Part shown: piece by piece, positions 7,982 to 16,100 of the stretch
How positions within the stretch are numbered: position 1 is the first letter of the stretch
How the letters are laid out: each line of letters opens with the position of its first letter
NCBI GenBank assembly: GCA_020250125.1
Contig: JADCEL010000037.1
Coordinates: 1-45,766, forward strand
Direction of reading: 5' to 3'
Length of the DNA: 45,766 nucleotides
Source of the DNA: Rhodobacter sp.
GTDB taxonomy: Bacteria > Pseudomonadota > Alphaproteobacteria > Rhodobacterales > Rhodobacteraceae
Notes under the pieces: generated by a model
The model's database searches: none
Seen by the model: the letters and a program-made list of their open reading frames with translations, nothing else
What the model was told of the DNA's origin: nothing
Program-made: the position numbers and the translations under genes

Positions 7982-8824
7982 GTGCATATTCCCCCCCATG
8001 ACAATGCCAACCGCCCCATTGTCGGTGCCGATCACCCCAAGGTGCCGCTCACCTTCTTCAACATCGTCAAACTGACGCGGGACCAGCGTTTTGTCAGCCG
8101 CGTTGCGGGCTATGAGACCTGCATCGTCCCCGCCACCGGAACGGTGGATGTCGCGGTGGGCGGGCTGTCCTTTGCCGCGATCGGCGGGCGCGGAACCGAT
8201 GTCTGGGATGGCGAGCCAGAGGGGGTTTACGTGCCCGTGGGCCTTGCGGCAGAGATCACCTGCCGGTCCGCAGCCTGCGAGGTTTTCGTCGCTGGCGCAC
8301 GCTTTGATACGGTGCTCGCCCCCTTCGCCGTGCGCCGCGACGAGATCGACCTGGTGCAATACGGGTCCGATGACACCAAGACCCACCGCAAGATCAAGCA
8401 TATCCTGGGCCAGCGCCACCATGGCCGCGTCGGTCGCCTGCTGGTGTCGGAACTTTACACCGTGGGCCAGGGCGGCTGGTCCGGCTTTCCCAGCCACAAG
8501 CATGACACCGACCGTCTGCCGCTGGAAACCCGGCATGACGAAACCTACAACTTCCGCTTCCGCCCGCCGCATGGCTCCGGCCTGCAGATGCTGCAACGCG
8601 AAGACGGCAAGGCCGGGGATGCCTTTCACATCGTCAACGGGTCCACAATCTGCATCGACGCAGGCTATCACCCCTGCGCGGTGCTGCCGGGGTATGAGAT
8701 GTATTACTTCACCATCCTGGGCGGCCTCAGCCAGCGGTCGCTGGTGCAGTATTTCCAGCCCAGCCATGCCGGTCAGATCGAAACGATCCCCGGGATCAAG
8801 GACATGATCGCCAAGTTCAAATGA
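7982..8824 (+). CDS. iolB: 5-deoxy-glucuronate isomerase (IolB)
   Basis: A 280-residue bicupin of the IolB family, which converts 5-deoxy-D-glucuronate to 2-deoxy-5-keto-D-gluconate, the substrate of IolC. The metal-site region with FPSHKHD and a downstream HDETYNF segment (about residues 176-195) is clear, as is the C-terminal VLPGYEMYYF/GL..R region typical of the family. Start is a GTG at 7982 with AAAGGA 8 bases upstream; the stop overlaps the aldolase ATG (ATGA). IolB normally needs the product of IolD, which is not encoded in this window. Confidence 0.92.
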   Translation: MHIPPHDNANRPIVGADHPKVPLTFFNIVKLTRDQRFVSRVAGYETCIVPATGTVDVAVGGLSFAAIGGRGTDVWDGEPEGVYVPVGLAAEITCRSAACEVFVAGARFDTVLAPFAVRRDEIDLVQYGSDDTKTHRKIKHILGQRHHGRVGRLLVSELYTVGQGGWSGFPSHKHDTDRLPLETRHDETYNFRFRPPHGSGLQMLQREDGKAGDAFHIVNGSTICIDAGYHPCAVLPGYEMYYFTILGGLSQRSLVQYFQPSHAGQIETIPGIKDMIAKFK

Positions 8825-9654
8825 CCCTTGTCTCGCTGACCGACGTGCTGCGCCCGGCGCTGGCGGGCAGAACGGCTGTGGCCGGGCTGGTCGTGCTGGG
8901 CTGGGAAGACGCCGTGGCCTTTGTCGCCGCCGCCGAGGCGGAAAGTGCCCCCGTGATCCTGCAGGCCGGTCCCGGCTGCCGCGCCCACACACCCCTGCCG
9001 GTGCTGGGGGCGATGTTCCGCACGCTTGCCGCGCAGGCATCGGTCCCCGTGGTGGCCCATCTCGATCACGGCCACAGCGCCGAGGACTGCGCCCGCGCCA
9101 TCGACGCGGGCTTCACCTCGGTCATGTTCGACGGATCAGGGCTGCCGCTGGACGAAAACATTGCCCGCACGGCAGACATCGCCGCTTTTGCCCATGCCGC
9201 GGGCGTGTCGGTCGAGGCGGAGCTGGGCCTTGTCGGCACCCTGGGCGGGCGCGCGTCGCGCGGCACCGATCCGTCAGAGGCCGCGCGCTTTGCCGCCGAA
9301 AGCGGGGCCGATGCGCTGGCCATCGCCATCGGCAACCTGCATCTGCAACAAGGGCCGGACGCGGTCATCGACTGGCCCGCCCTGCGCGCGATCGAGGCCG
9401 CCTGCCCCGGCCTGCCGCTTGTCCTGCACGGCGGGTCAGGCATCCCCCTGGCCGACCGGCAGGCGCTGGCCGCGACGAATGTCTGCAAGTTCAACATCGG
9501 CACCGAATTGCGCATGGCCTTCGGCACCGCGCTGCGCCAGGCGGTCAACCGCGACCCCGCCCGCTTTGACCGCATCGCGATCCTGTCGGAAACGATTGCG
9601 CCCCTGACCGACGCCGCCCGCGCTGCCATCCGATCCTGCCGGGGGGCGGGTTAA
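8821..9654 (+). CDS. iolJ: Class II aldolase, IolJ-type
   Basis: Zinc-dependent class II fructose-bisphosphate aldolase family, 277 residues. Seen: HLDHG at 80-84 (zinc ligand and catalytic Asp 82), VEAELG near 131 with the conserved Glu, VLHGGSG near 201, and CKFNIGTELR near 221 forming the phosphate site. The position after iolC and iolB (4-base overlap) suggests cleavage of 2-deoxy-5-keto-gluconate 6-phosphate to dihydroxyacetone phosphate and malonate semialdehyde (IolJ). A general fructose- or tagatose-bisphosphate aldolase is the alternative. Malonate semialdehyde disposal (IolA) would have to be encoded elsewhere. The gene converges on cdsA with 33 bases between stops and no obvious terminator. 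Confidence 0.82.
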   Translation: MTLVSLTDVLRPALAGRTAVAGLVVLGWEDAVAFVAAAEAESAPVILQAGPGCRAHTPLPVLGAMFRTLAAQASVPVVAHLDHGHSAEDCARAIDAGFTSVMFDGSGLPLDENIARTADIAAFAHAAGVSVEAELGLVGTLGGRASRGTDPSEAARFAAESGADALAIAIGNLHLQQGPDAVIDWPALRAIEAACPGLPLVLHGGSGIPLADRQALAATNVCKFNIGTELRMAFGTALRQAVNRDPARFDRIAILSETIAPLTDAARAAIRSCRGAG

Positions 9655-9687
9655 CCCGGCAGCGCGCCCACCCGGCCTGCCCGCCCG

Positions 9688-10644
9688 TCATGTCAGCGAC
9701 CACCCATAGCGCACCAGATGAAAAAAGATCGGGGCCGCGAAAATCACCGAATCCAGCCGGTCCGTCATCCCGCCATGCCCGGCGATCAGATGCCCCCAGT
9801 CCTTCACGCCCCGGTCCCGCTTGATCGCGGACATCACAAGGCCCCCCAGAAACCCCAGCATCACGATGACGAACGACAAAAGCCCCGCCTGCCACGGCGT
9901 GAACGGCGTGATCCAGGACAGGGCAACCCCGATCAGAATGGCCGACAGCGCCCCGCCGATCAGCCCTTCCAGCGTCTTGGACGGTGACACGTCCGGCGAA
10001 ATCCTTGTCCGCCCCAGCAGCTTGCCCCAGACGTATTGCGCCACATCGCTGGTCTGCACCACAAGGATCAGAAAGGCGATCAGCATCACGCTGCGCCCCT
10101 CGTATCCGGGAATGTCCAGGCTCAGCAGGGCCGGCACATGGCTGATGCAATAGACGCAGATCATCAGCGCCCATTGCACCCCGGCCACGCGCATCAGGAA
10201 CCCTTCGGTATCGCCGCGCAGCACGGCAATGATCGGGATCAGCAGAAAGGCGTAGACCGGGATCAGGATGGAATACAGGCCGTACCATTCGGTGTAGATC
10301 AAGACATACTGCGCGGGCAGCGCCACGAAGAACGCGGCCAGCAGTGCCCAATGGTCGCTGCGGCGGATGTCCTGCAGCGTCATCACCTCGCGCAGGGCCG
10401 CGAAAGAGCAGAAGGCGAACAGCAGCGTTACCCCGGCATGCCCGCCGATCAGGGCTGTGCCCATCAGCACGACCATGATCCACCACGACCGGATCCGGTC
10501 GTTCAGGTTTTCCACCACCGCGTTGGACCCATCCGGTGAATAGCGCGCCTGCAGCATGCGTCCGATGCCGGTTGCCGCCAGAAGGACGGCCAGCAGCCCG
10601 CCCACCAGCAGGGCCAGATCGGCGGCGGATGTTCCGGCGATCAT
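9688..10644 (-). CDS. cdsA: Phosphatidate cytidylyltransferase family protein
   Basis: A polytopic membrane protein of 318 residues with about eight hydrophobic segments and the complete CdsA C-terminal signature (SAIKRDRGVKDWG followed by GHGGMTDRLDS, about residues 272-300). CdsA makes CDP-diacylglycerol from phosphatidate and CTP at the inner membrane. The stop of plsC overlaps its ATG by 4 bases, so acyltransferase and cytidylyltransferase are co-expressed, consecutive steps of phospholipid synthesis. At 318 residues it is longer than many CdsA proteins, as in the subgroup paired with PlsC-like acyltransferases; it may be a second, accessory copy rather than the housekeeping gene. Confidence 0.88.
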   Translation of the reverse strand: MIAGTSAADLALLVGGLLAVLLAATGIGRMLQARYSPDGSNAVVENLNDRIRSWWIMVVLMGTALIGGHAGVTLLFAFCSFAALREVMTLQDIRRSDHWALLAAFFVALPAQYVLIYTEWYGLYSILIPVYAFLLIPIIAVLRGDTEGFLMRVAGVQWALMICVYCISHVPALLSLDIPGYEGRSVMLIAFLILVVQTSDVAQYVWGKLLGRTRISPDVSPSKTLEGLIGGALSAILIGVALSWITPFTPWQAGLLSFVIVMLGFLGGLVMSAIKRDRGVKDWGHLIAGHGGMTDRLDSVIFAAPIFFHLVRYGWSLT

Positions 10645-11285
10645 GCGCGCGGCCGTTCGGTTGTGGCGGCCAGTGCCCGCAGCGCCGCAGCGGCACGGCC
10701 CAGAAAGGCGTCTTTCGTTTCCCCGCCCGCCAGATGCAGCGCCGCCCCGAAGGTGACGGTACAGATCAGGGGAATCGGAATGACTTCGCCCTTGGGCAGC
10801 ACGCGGTTCAGGTTTTCGATCCAGACCGGCACAAGATCCACCTCGGGGCGCATCCGGGCAAGGTGATAAAGGCCGCTTTTGAACGGCAGCAGCAGGTCTT
10901 CCCCGGTGTTGCGCCGGCCTTCGGGAAACAGGATCAGCGAATCACCCGCATCCAGCGCCTGCGCCATCTGCGTCACGGGGTCTTCGGTCCGCTCCTCGGG
11001 GATGCGGTTGATCAGCACGGCGCGGAACACCTGTTGTCCGATGAAGGCGCGCAGCCGGGATTTCAGCCAGTAATCGCTGGCCGCAACGGGCCGGGTCTTC
11101 TGGCGCAGCCGGTGCGGCAGCACCGCCCAGACCAGAACGAAGTCGCCATTGCTGGTATGGTTGGCGAAATAGACGCGCCGGCGGTTTTCCGGGGCGCAGC
11201 CCAGCCAGATGGCGCGCGCCGCCGTGATGAAGCGGGAAAAGATCACCAGGGCTGTCGCCGCGATCTCTGGCAATATCCGCGTCAC
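10641..11285 (-). CDS. 1-acyl-sn-glycerol-3-phosphate acyltransferase (PlsC-like)
   Basis: A 214-residue acyltransferase of the PlsC/LPLAT family. The catalytic NHTSNGD block (His 43, Asp 48) and the FPEGRRNTG block near residue 119 are both present, and an N-terminal hydrophobic helix anchors it to the membrane. It would convert lysophosphatidate to phosphatidate, which the overlapping downstream CdsA-like enzyme uses. The start is a GTG at 11285 with no clear ribosome-binding site. A 188-base gap separates it from the sugar-island operon upstream, so it probably has its own promoter. Confidence 0.88.
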   Translation of the reverse strand: MTRILPEIAATALVIFSRFITAARAIWLGCAPENRRRVYFANHTSNGDFVLVWAVLPHRLRQKTRPVAASDYWLKSRLRAFIGQQVFRAVLINRIPEERTEDPVTQMAQALDAGDSLILFPEGRRNTGEDLLLPFKSGLYHLARMRPEVDLVPVWIENLNRVLPKGEVIPIPLICTVTFGAALHLAGGETKDAFLGRAAAALRALAATTERPRA

Positions 11286-11473
11286 TTCTGGTCCGATCCG
11301 GTCACTTCAGGTTCCGGCAGGCTAAACGAAGCCTGGGCCGGGATGCAACCGGGCAACGGCGGCGGGTCAGGGTCAACCGTCCGACGGCGCGCATCCTGTT
11401 GAAAGCCTGCCTGCAAAGCCTTGTCTGCCCGGGGACCTTTCCGGCACCCGTCACCCCCGGCCGCCGCCAAACC

Positions 11474-12169
11474 CTACAGCCCGTGCAGCCAGCGCATCCG
11501 CGCGCCGAGGTCCGCCGCGCCGAAGGCCAGCGATCCCAGCACCACCGTCCCGGCCCCGGCGGCACGCAGCAGGGGCACCGTGGCGTCCCGGATGCCGCCG
11601 TCCGCCGCCAGCAGGATGCGCCGGCCCGCAGCCTTGATCAGGCCCGCCGCCTCGATCAGGCGTGCCGGGGCTGACGGATCAAGCCCCTGCCCCTTCACCC
11701 CGATGGCGGTCCCCAGCAGTGTCAGCATATCCAGCCGGTCCAGCCAGGGCAGAACGCTGGCCACCGGCGTTTCCACCCGCAGCACCATGCCGCCCTTCAC
11801 GCCAAGCCCCTGGATCAGGTCCAGGGCCTGTGCGGCCACGGCGGCATTTTCCACATGCAGACTGATCAGATCAGCCCCGGCTTCGGCAAACTGCGCCACC
11901 TGCGACACAAGCACGGCATCGGCCACCATCAGATGCACATGGATCGGGGTTGCCGTGGCGGCGCGGAGCCTTGCCACAAGATCAGGGAAGAACAGAAAGG
12001 CCGGGGCAAAGACACCGTCTGCAACATCAATATGCAGGATATCGGCATGGGGCGCGATCCGGTCCAGGTCATCGGCCAGCCGGATCAGGTCCGCCGACCA
12101 CATCGAATATTCGGCAATCAGGCGGCTGCGCGGCAAACGGTCGATCCAGCCGGGGGCGGGGTGCGGCAT
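11474..12169 (-). CDS. Ribulose-phosphate 3-epimerase family protein
   Basis: A 231-residue TIM-barrel epimerase of the Rpe family. Metal/catalytic residues are recognisable: HIDVADGVF near residue 46 (His and first Asp), HVHLM near 76 and LAADGGI near 190 (second Asp). The sequence differs clearly from the usual Rpe consensus (for example AEYSMWSADL instead of SPSILSADF), which suggests a pathway-specific epimerase acting on a ketose phosphate such as an allulose, tagatose or xylulose derivative, not the housekeeping Rpe. It is the last gene of the long minus-strand sugar operon, 1 base after the hydrolase stop... reading towards lower coordinates the order is epimerase-first: its ATG lies just before the hydrolase stop on the map, downstream of the hydrolase in transcription. 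AAGGAG lies 7 bases before the ATG. Confidence 0.85.
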   Translation of the reverse strand: MPHPAPGWIDRLPRSRLIAEYSMWSADLIRLADDLDRIAPHADILHIDVADGVFAPAFLFFPDLVARLRAATATPIHVHLMVADAVLVSQVAQFAEAGADLISLHVENAAVAAQALDLIQGLGVKGGMVLRVETPVASVLPWLDRLDMLTLLGTAIGVKGQGLDPSAPARLIEAAGLIKAAGRRILLAADGGIRDATVPLLRAAGAGTVVLGSLAFGAADLGARMRWLHGL

Positions 12170-12170
12170 G

Positions 12171-12971
12171 TCAAAGCTCCTTCAGAAAGCGGCGGATCGC
12201 CGATTGCAGCGCCGCATGATGGGCGGGCCTGTCGCGGCCCCTCGGCGGCAGGACGACGAAGGACGACTGCGCAATCCGCCGCGCCAGCCGCCGGGCCAGC
12301 GCCAGCGGATGCACCGCATCTTCGGGCGTGGCGCACACCAGCACCGGCAGACGCAGTGCGGCGACCTCTTCAGCCGTAACCCCCGGCCCGTCGGCGGAAA
12401 TCGCAGTCAGCAGGCGCGCGGTGGCCTGTTGCGGCCGGCGGTCGAAGAACCCCGTCAGGGAGACAAGGTTATCGGGGGCCCGCACGGCCAGCTTCCGCGC
12501 CGTTGCGCCCGCAGCAAAGGCGGCGCGGGCGGCGTCCGGATCAAGCCGGGCCAGCAGCGCGCCCACTTCGGCATTCGGTGCCATGTTCGGCGGCGCGGTC
12601 TGCACGTCCCAGGCGGGCCGCACCAGAACCAGCGCCCGCACCAGATCGGGCCGCACCACCGCCAGACGCAGCGCAATCGCCGCCCCCATCGAAATGCCGC
12701 CCAGAACCACCGGCCCGGGCAGGGTTTCGGCAAGGGCCGCGACATCCCCGGCAAAGACCGCAATGGAACAGGCTTCGCCCGCCTCCGACGCCCCATGCCC
12801 CCGACACTCCAGCAAGACCCGGCGAAACGCCGGATCGGGTGGAAACACCTCGGCCACCTGCCGTGCATCGCCGCACAGCCCGTGCTGGAACACCACCGGC
12901 AGCCCCGCCCCGCCCGCGTCATGCACCGCCAGTCGCAGCCCGTCCCGCTCCAGCCAGCCGGTCGGGGTCAT
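12171..12971 (-). CDS. Alpha/beta-fold hydrolase
   Basis: A 266-residue alpha/beta hydrolase. FQHGLCGD near residue 28 forms the oxyanion region, CRGHG.S near 57 is typical of the fold, and GGISMGAA near 91 carries the nucleophilic Ser. The C-terminal part has a PEDAVHP segment with the likely Asp and a histidine pair (AHHAAL) for the triad. The ATG overlaps the TIM-barrel isomerase stop by 4 bases and the epimerase follows after 1 base. In a sugar operon it could open a lactone made by the Gfo/Idh dehydrogenase or remove an ester group; the substrate is unknown. Confidence 0.85.
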   Translation of the reverse strand: MTPTGWLERDGLRLAVHDAGGAGLPVVFQHGLCGDARQVAEVFPPDPAFRRVLLECRGHGASEAGEACSIAVFAGDVAALAETLPGPVVLGGISMGAAIALRLAVVRPDLVRALVLVRPAWDVQTAPPNMAPNAEVGALLARLDPDAARAAFAAGATARKLAVRAPDNLVSLTGFFDRRPQQATARLLTAISADGPGVTAEEVAALRLPVLVCATPEDAVHPLALARRLARRIAQSSFVVLPPRGRDRPAHHAALQSAIRRFLKEL

Positions 12972-13792
12972 CGGGCGACCAGACCCGACAGAAAGGCCGC
13001 AACCCCGGGGGCTTCGGCCCCTGTCAGCCCATGCGCCACCAGATCCCCGTCAAAGCCCGCCGCACGCAGGCAGGCGATGAAATGGGCGAAATCGATCACC
13101 CCCTGCCCCGCCACGGCAAAGCCGCCCGCCGCATCGCGGTCCTTGGCATGGGCCATCACGATGCGGTCCGCCAGCAGGTCCACCGCCCGCGCCACCAGAT
13201 CGCGCCGCCTGGCCGCTGCGGCCACCTCGAACAGGTTCGCCGGGTCCAGCACCACGGCCAGGCTGGGGCTGGCAATCTCGTCGATCAGCCGCCGGGCCGC
13301 CGCCGCACTGTTCACGACATTCGCCAGTTCCGGCTCGATCCCCAGCCGCACACCGGCGGCTTCGGCCAGGGCCGCCGCCCTGGCCATTTCCACGCGCAGG
13401 TCGTGCCATGCCTCTGGCGTGGCATTGTCCGGATGGTGCCGCCACGGGTCGTCGGGGTCGCGCGTGCCGGTGCACAGCGTGACCATGCCCGTGCCCATCG
13501 CCCCCGCCGCCGCGATCAGCACGCCCAGCCGCCGCAGCCCCGCCGCCCGCACCGCCAGATCGGGGTGGATCATGTTATAGGTGCCCGATACGGCGGCAAC
13601 CGCCACGCCCGTCTGCGCCGACGCCGCCCGCACTGCGGCCGCCACCGCAGCGGGAATGTCATCGGGCATCGCGGGCAGGCCGGAACAGGCCATGTTGTAC
13701 TGCACATTGGCAAACCCCGCCGCCCGCGCTGCCGCCAGCACGTTCCCCGGATCGTCCCCGGCAAAGGTCTTGGCGAATATTCCCAGTCGCAT
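12968..13792 (-). CDS. Sugar phosphate isomerase/epimerase family TIM barrel
   Basis: A 274-residue protein of the xylose-isomerase-like TIM-barrel (AP endonuclease 2) superfamily. LGIFAKTF at the start, a GIEPE motif near residue 137, a VLDPANLFE segment near 175 and MAHAKDRD near 203 provide the expected Glu, Asp and His/Asp metal ligands. It follows the Gfo/Idh gene with a TGATG junction (stop and ATG share one base; a GTG three bases upstream is an alternative start) and overlaps the hydrolase by 4 bases. Such pairs often interconvert or cleave 3-keto-sugars. The exact reaction is not predictable here. Confidence 0.82.
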   Translation of the reverse strand: MRLGIFAKTFAGDDPGNVLAAARAAGFANVQYNMACSGLPAMPDDIPAAVAAAVRAASAQTGVAVAAVSGTYNMIHPDLAVRAAGLRRLGVLIAAAGAMGTGMVTLCTGTRDPDDPWRHHPDNATPEAWHDLRVEMARAAALAEAAGVRLGIEPELANVVNSAAAARRLIDEIASPSLAVVLDPANLFEVAAAARRRDLVARAVDLLADRIVMAHAKDRDAAGGFAVAGQGVIDFAHFIACLRAAGFDGDLVAHGLTGAEAPGVAAFLSGLVAR

Positions 13793-14868
13793 CACAGCGC
13801 CCCGGTGACATCAGCCAGCCGCACCGGCTGCCCGCTGCGCACCGACTGCGCGATCGCCACCATCGCCCTGACCGACGCGATGCCGTCTTCCAGACCGGCC
13901 CCGGTCATCGGCGCGCCGTGCAGGATCACATCCGCAAACCCCTCAAGCTGACGGCGGTAGAAATGGCCGTCTGCCCCCAGCACCCGGCGGGTTTCGCCCG
14001 CCGACTCGTGAAAGATATCCACCTCGGAGGATTTGTAGTACCAGGGATTATAGGTCTTGCCCAGAACCGAGCCATTCCCGCCGTAAATCTGGAACCCCTC
14101 GTGCCAGTCCATCCGCACCGCCACCGTCAGATCGAGATGCCCCAGAACGCCGCTGGCGAATTCCACATCGACAAACCAGCAGCGGATGCCTGCCCGGTTC
14201 AGCAGGCGCGCATCAACCGCCGTGATCTGGCCCGCGAAATAGCGCGCCGTATCCACCAGATGGCTGCCATGCGCCAGCATGTAATAGCGGTCGAGATCGG
14301 CCTTCGGATTTTCGGCAGGCTTGCGCGCGTGGCGGCTGGTGACGATCAGCGGCTGCACCGCATCGGTCATCGGGTAGCGGTGCGTGCTGTCACAATACCA
14401 GGCCTTCAGCGCCACCATCTGCCCCATGCCGTGATCGATAAAGGTCTTTGCCGCCTGCAACCCGGCATCAAAGCGCTTCATGTGGCCGACCTGCAGGATG
14501 CATCCCTGCGCCGCCGCCACGCCGCGCAGCGATTCCGCCTCTTCGATGCCGGTCGCCAGCGGCTTTTCGCACAGCACATGCTTGCCGGCCTCCAGCGCCC
14601 TTAGGGCGGCGGGCACGTGAAAGGCATCGGATGTGGCAATGATCACCGCCTCCAGGTCCGGGTCGGCCAGCATCGCATCGTAATCGGCAAACTGGCGTTG
14701 CGGCGCATGGGTGGCGGCCATCCGCAGGCGCAGGTCATCGGCCACATCGCAGATCGCGTAAAGCGTGGCGTTGCGGGCCTTGGTGCAGCTTTCAAAATGC
14801 GCGGCCTGGGCGATGGGGCCGCAGCCCAGCACGCCCACCCGCAACAGCCTGCCGTCCTTTGCGGGCAT
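13792..14868 (-). CDS. Gfo/Idh/MocA-family oxidoreductase
   Basis: A 358-residue NAD(P)-dependent dehydrogenase. The Rossmann glycines (GVLGCGPIAQAAH, residues 11-23), CEKPLATG near 101 and a YMLAHGSHLVDTARY helix near 195 carry the expected lysine and histidine. An excellent AGGAGG lies 6 bases before the ATG. It is in the middle of the minus-strand operon, 2 bases after the GatZ-like gene, and forms a TGATG junction with the TIM-barrel isomerase. Together with the isomerase and the alpha/beta hydrolase it suggests an oxidise-then-open or oxidise-then-isomerise step on a sugar brought in by the adjacent ABC importer. Confidence 0.88.
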   Translation of the reverse strand: MPAKDGRLLRVGVLGCGPIAQAAHFESCTKARNATLYAICDVADDLRLRMAATHAPQRQFADYDAMLADPDLEAVIIATSDAFHVPAALRALEAGKHVLCEKPLATGIEEAESLRGVAAAQGCILQVGHMKRFDAGLQAAKTFIDHGMGQMVALKAWYCDSTHRYPMTDAVQPLIVTSRHARKPAENPKADLDRYYMLAHGSHLVDTARYFAGQITAVDARLLNRAGIRCWFVDVEFASGVLGHLDLTVAVRMDWHEGFQIYGGNGSVLGKTYNPWYYKSSEVDIFHESAGETRRVLGADGHFYRRQLEGFADVILHGAPMTGAGLEDGIASVRAMVAIAQSVRSGQPVRLADVTGAL

Positions 14869-14870
14869 CG

Positions 14871-16100
14871 TCAGCCTCCTGTCGCGTTGCGGTACTTTGC
14901 CACCACGGCCCCGACCATCCGGTCGATCACCGCCTCGGGCAGACGCGCGGGGTCCACCGGCCCGACCAGCCCGCCTGTCGCCTGTGCCACCATACCCGCT
15001 ATCGGGGCGCTGGCGCGGACCTGCGCGAACAGCCGGTCCACCGCCTGCCGCACCTTGGGGCGCGTCCAGTAATAGCGCACCCTGTCCGACAGGCCGAAGA
15101 GCATCATCGCCCCGTCCCGCCCGTCTGCCGTCACATAGGCGCGCCAGTCCGCCGGATCGGCCCGCATCGTATCGCGCAGGGCCGCCTCCACAACAGCGCG
15201 CTGACCCAGGATATCGGCCAGCGCAAAGACCGCCTGCCGGAAGGCAAAGGTCAGTTCCGGCCCGAGCTTCAGCACCGGGAAATGCCCCGCCACCAGCGCG
15301 GCCAGCGCCGCCCCGGTCTGGTAATCGGTCGAATGCGCCTCAAACAGCGGCCCGCCCAAGGCCGGGGCGGCTGCACAGAGCGCCCCCGCCCGCGCCGGAT
15401 CAAAGGCCACCACCTGATCATTGCCGAAATCCACCCCCGGCTGCACCACCACGGCCAGCACCCGGTCCATCACCCCGGACAGCCCGCGCGCGGCAAAGGC
15501 GGCGCGGTGCAGATCAAGCGTGCGCTGCACCGCCCCGGGGTGCGTCACGGCAAGGCCTGTCACAGGCGCGGTCTCGCCCCCCGGCAGCGGCACCTCGGTG
15601 CCGATGACATAGCGCAAGGGGCCGGCCGCCGCCGCCTCGGCCACCGCCGCAAGGTCCGCCGCCCGATCTGCCATCACCTCTGGCGCCAGCACGCCGTCAC
15701 CGGCACAGGGCATCGAGGCATCGAGGTGGAGTTTGGTGAACCCGGCCTGCACATAGGCTGCCACCATGGCCCGCGCATGATCCATCGCCACCCCGGCGCG
15801 TTCCGATTTCCACGGGTTCGGCCCAAGGTGATCGCCCCCCAGAATCAGCCGCCCCGGTGCCACGCCCTGCGCGCAGGCGATGCCTTCGACAAGGCTGCGG
15901 AAAGCGGTTGGCGTCAGGCCGGTATAGCCGCCAGACTGGTTCACCTGATTGCAGGTCGCCTCGATCAGAACCGGCGCATCGTCATCGCGGTAACAGCGCA
16001 GGATCGCGGCCAGTGTTTCGGGGTGGGCCGTGCAGAAGGACGGCAGGCCAACGGCTTCGCCCGCCCGGTTGCGCGCAAGGATGCCGTCCAGCGCGGTCAT
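14871..16100 (-). CDS. GatZ/KbaZ-family protein, possible D-tagatose-6-phosphate 4-epimerase
   Basis: A 409-residue protein of the family that includes GatZ/KbaZ, once described as non-catalytic subunits of tagatose-bisphosphate aldolase. Family hallmarks are visible: PSFCTAHPE near residue 18, LIEATCNQVNQ.GGYTG near 43, GGDHLGPNPW near 87, and FEAHSTDYQ near 240. No GatY/KbaY partner is encoded here. In Agrobacterium a stand-alone member paired with a PfkB tagatose kinase acts as D-tagatose-6-phosphate 4-epimerase; this gene also overlaps a PfkB kinase by 4 bases, so that role is the favoured inference. The start was set at the ATG at 16100 because the open frame upstream runs antiparallel within the kinase gene. 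Confidence 0.82.
   Translation of the reverse strand: MTALDGILARNRAGEAVGLPSFCTAHPETLAAILRCYRDDDAPVLIEATCNQVNQSGGYTGLTPTAFRSLVEGIACAQGVAPGRLILGGDHLGPNPWKSERAGVAMDHARAMVAAYVQAGFTKLHLDASMPCAGDGVLAPEVMADRAADLAAVAEAAAAGPLRYVIGTEVPLPGGETAPVTGLAVTHPGAVQRTLDLHRAAFAARGLSGVMDRVLAVVVQPGVDFGNDQVVAFDPARAGALCAAAPALGGPLFEAHSTDYQTGAALAALVAGHFPVLKLGPELTFAFRQAVFALADILGQRAVVEAALRDTMRADPADWRAYVTADGRDGAMMLFGLSDRVRYYWTRPKVRQAVDRLFAQVRASAPIAGMVAQATGGLVGPVDPARLPEAVIDRMVGAVVAKYRNATGG

Noticed and set aside
9655-9687. Bidirectional terminator between the class II aldolase and cdsA
   Set aside because: The 33-base convergent gap has no stem with a U-run.
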